A stretch of DNA of 43,931 nucleotides from Thiorhodococcus drewsii AZ1 (GTDB taxonomy: Bacteria > Pseudomonadota > Gammaproteobacteria > Chromatiales > Chromatiaceae), in assembly GCF_000224065.1 (NCBI RefSeq), contig NZ_AFWT01000040.1, positions 1-43,931 of the forward strand. The letters run 5' to 3'. This document shows, piece by piece, positions 43,505 to 43,931 of the stretch (the first letter of the stretch is position 1; every line of letters starts with the position of its first letter). The position numbers and the translations under genes are program-made. Below the pieces are notes generated by a model that had not been told where the DNA came from, searched no databases, and saw nothing but the letters and a program-made list of their open reading frames with translations.

Positions 43505-43762
43505 TCATGCAACTTTCCGCTTCATCCCGACCTGAGTGACTGGGCCGCCGCTAGGGCTGGCGTGATTTGGCGCAACTTCACGGCTCGATATTTCAAAACC
43601 TAGCTTTTCGAATATTGCAACGTTTCCCGTCTCTTCGATAGCACACAAGGCCAACGTCGGCAGAGCATTTCTCTTTGCTATCTCTCCGACTTCCAGTACA
43701 AGCGCACGACAGACACCTTGACCGCGATATCGGGCATGAACGGCAATGCCCTGTAGGTATAC
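43505..43762 (-). pseudogene. GNAT acetyltransferase, 5' truncated by an insertion sequence
   Basis: The 85-codon open stretch reads VYLQGIAVHARYRGQGVCRA then LVLEVGEIAKRNALPTLALC and ETGNVAIFEKLGFEISSR, ending GGPVTQVGMKRKVA. ARYRGQGVCRAL is the acetyl-CoA pyrophosphate loop (RxxGxG/A) of GNAT N-acetyltransferases, and NVAIFEKLGF the later motif B. The N-terminal half is missing: an in-frame TAG at 43763 and then IS630-type transposase sequence stand in its place. The gene is therefore dead unless the inserted element supplies a start. The substrate is unknown. Upstream pieces of the gene might be found beyond the right edge, on the far side of the element. Confidence 0.8.
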
Positions 43763-43786
43763 CTAGCGAATGCAGGATTTCGGTTC

Positions 43787-43931
43787 TCAATTACCGATAA
43801 TCTGGAAGTTCTCAGCAAGCAGCGTGCGCAGTTGGGGCGCATAGAGATCCAGCTCCGCAAAAAACTCTTTGCAGGCTATTCGGAACTCGGCAAACCGCTC
43901 GTAATAACGATTGTAAAGCACTTGCTTCTTG
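43787..43931 (-). mobile_element. IS630-family transposase, C-terminal end (runs off window)
   Basis: Read leftward from the window edge, the frame gives KKQVLYNRYYERFAEFRIAC then KEFFAELDLYAPQLRTLLAE and NFQIIGN before TGA at 43787-43789. The pattern NRYYxxFxxF, FFxxLDxYxxxLRxLLxENFxIIG is the usual C-terminus of IS630-family DDE transposases. The start and the catalytic D, D and E residues lie beyond the right edge. The left end of the element should be close to 43763, just before TATACC in the disrupted acetyltransferase; IS630 elements target TA. The exact terminal inverted repeat cannot be defined from one end. Confidence 0.75.

Noticed and set aside
43678-43860. A 60-codon minus-strand frame near the right end
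   Set aside because: It is out of frame with both the IS630 transposase tail and the acetyltransferase motifs that occupy the same DNA.

Overview
The window reads as chromosome of a nitrogen-fixing gammaproteobacterium, most likely a purple sulfur bacterium of the Chromatiaceae. This is inferred from protein content: a nif cluster with nifB, a 2[4Fe-4S] ferredoxin of the Allochromatium type, nifQ and draG, plus gammaproteobacterial LPS genes. No rRNA, tRNA or CRISPR array was seen.

Positions 1-2435 are an integron gene-cassette array. Three attC-like sites share a stem core. The first is interrupted by the 5' part of a group II intron on the minus strand. Two cassettes carry intact genes: an unknown protein and an exosortase-type PEP-CTERM/VPLPA protein. 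A third gene is frameshifted at a TCAG tandem repeat. No integrase gene is in view.

Positions 2888-7635 form a leftward four-gene operon: a divergent fold-III PLP decarboxylase, a SET-domain methyltransferase, a class III aminotransferase and an aminobutyraldehyde dehydrogenase. Together they look like a decarboxylation, transamination and oxidation route for an amino acid or polyamine, with a methyltransferase of unknown purpose inside. Upstream lie a strong dyad, a decayed transposase and an AT-rich stretch, so 1-8.9 kb looks like accessory DNA.

Positions 8947-11727 hold a YibE/F membrane protein and a secreted alkaline phosphatase, both leftward. Positions 11960-18297 are the nif block: two NifA sites and a sigma-54 promoter, then nifB, a ferredoxin, an ArsC-like nitrogenase-associated protein, a flavodiiron protein, two [2Fe-2S] ferredoxins, nifQ and draG. 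Opposite, at 18386-21163, a SIR2-like gene, a bacteriohemerythrin and an acyltransferase lie behind their own sigma-54 promoter and NifA site, which would make them part of the nitrogen-fixation regulon.

The rest (21.2-39 kb) is largely core: DEAD-box helicase, UbiB-like kinase, CPA2 antiporter, PCMT-family methyltransferase, cysteine hydrolase, waaA coupled to a CZB chemoreceptor, hldE, a polysaccharide deacetylase coupled to a stand-alone hydrogenase/complex-I small subunit, and a sensor kinase of about 1490 residues with seven PAS and two GAF domains. From 39 kb to the end are small or damaged genes: a MliC-like protein cut by an in-frame TAG, mtfA, arfB, a small serine-rich membrane protein, and an acetyltransferase truncated by an IS630-family element that runs off the right edge.
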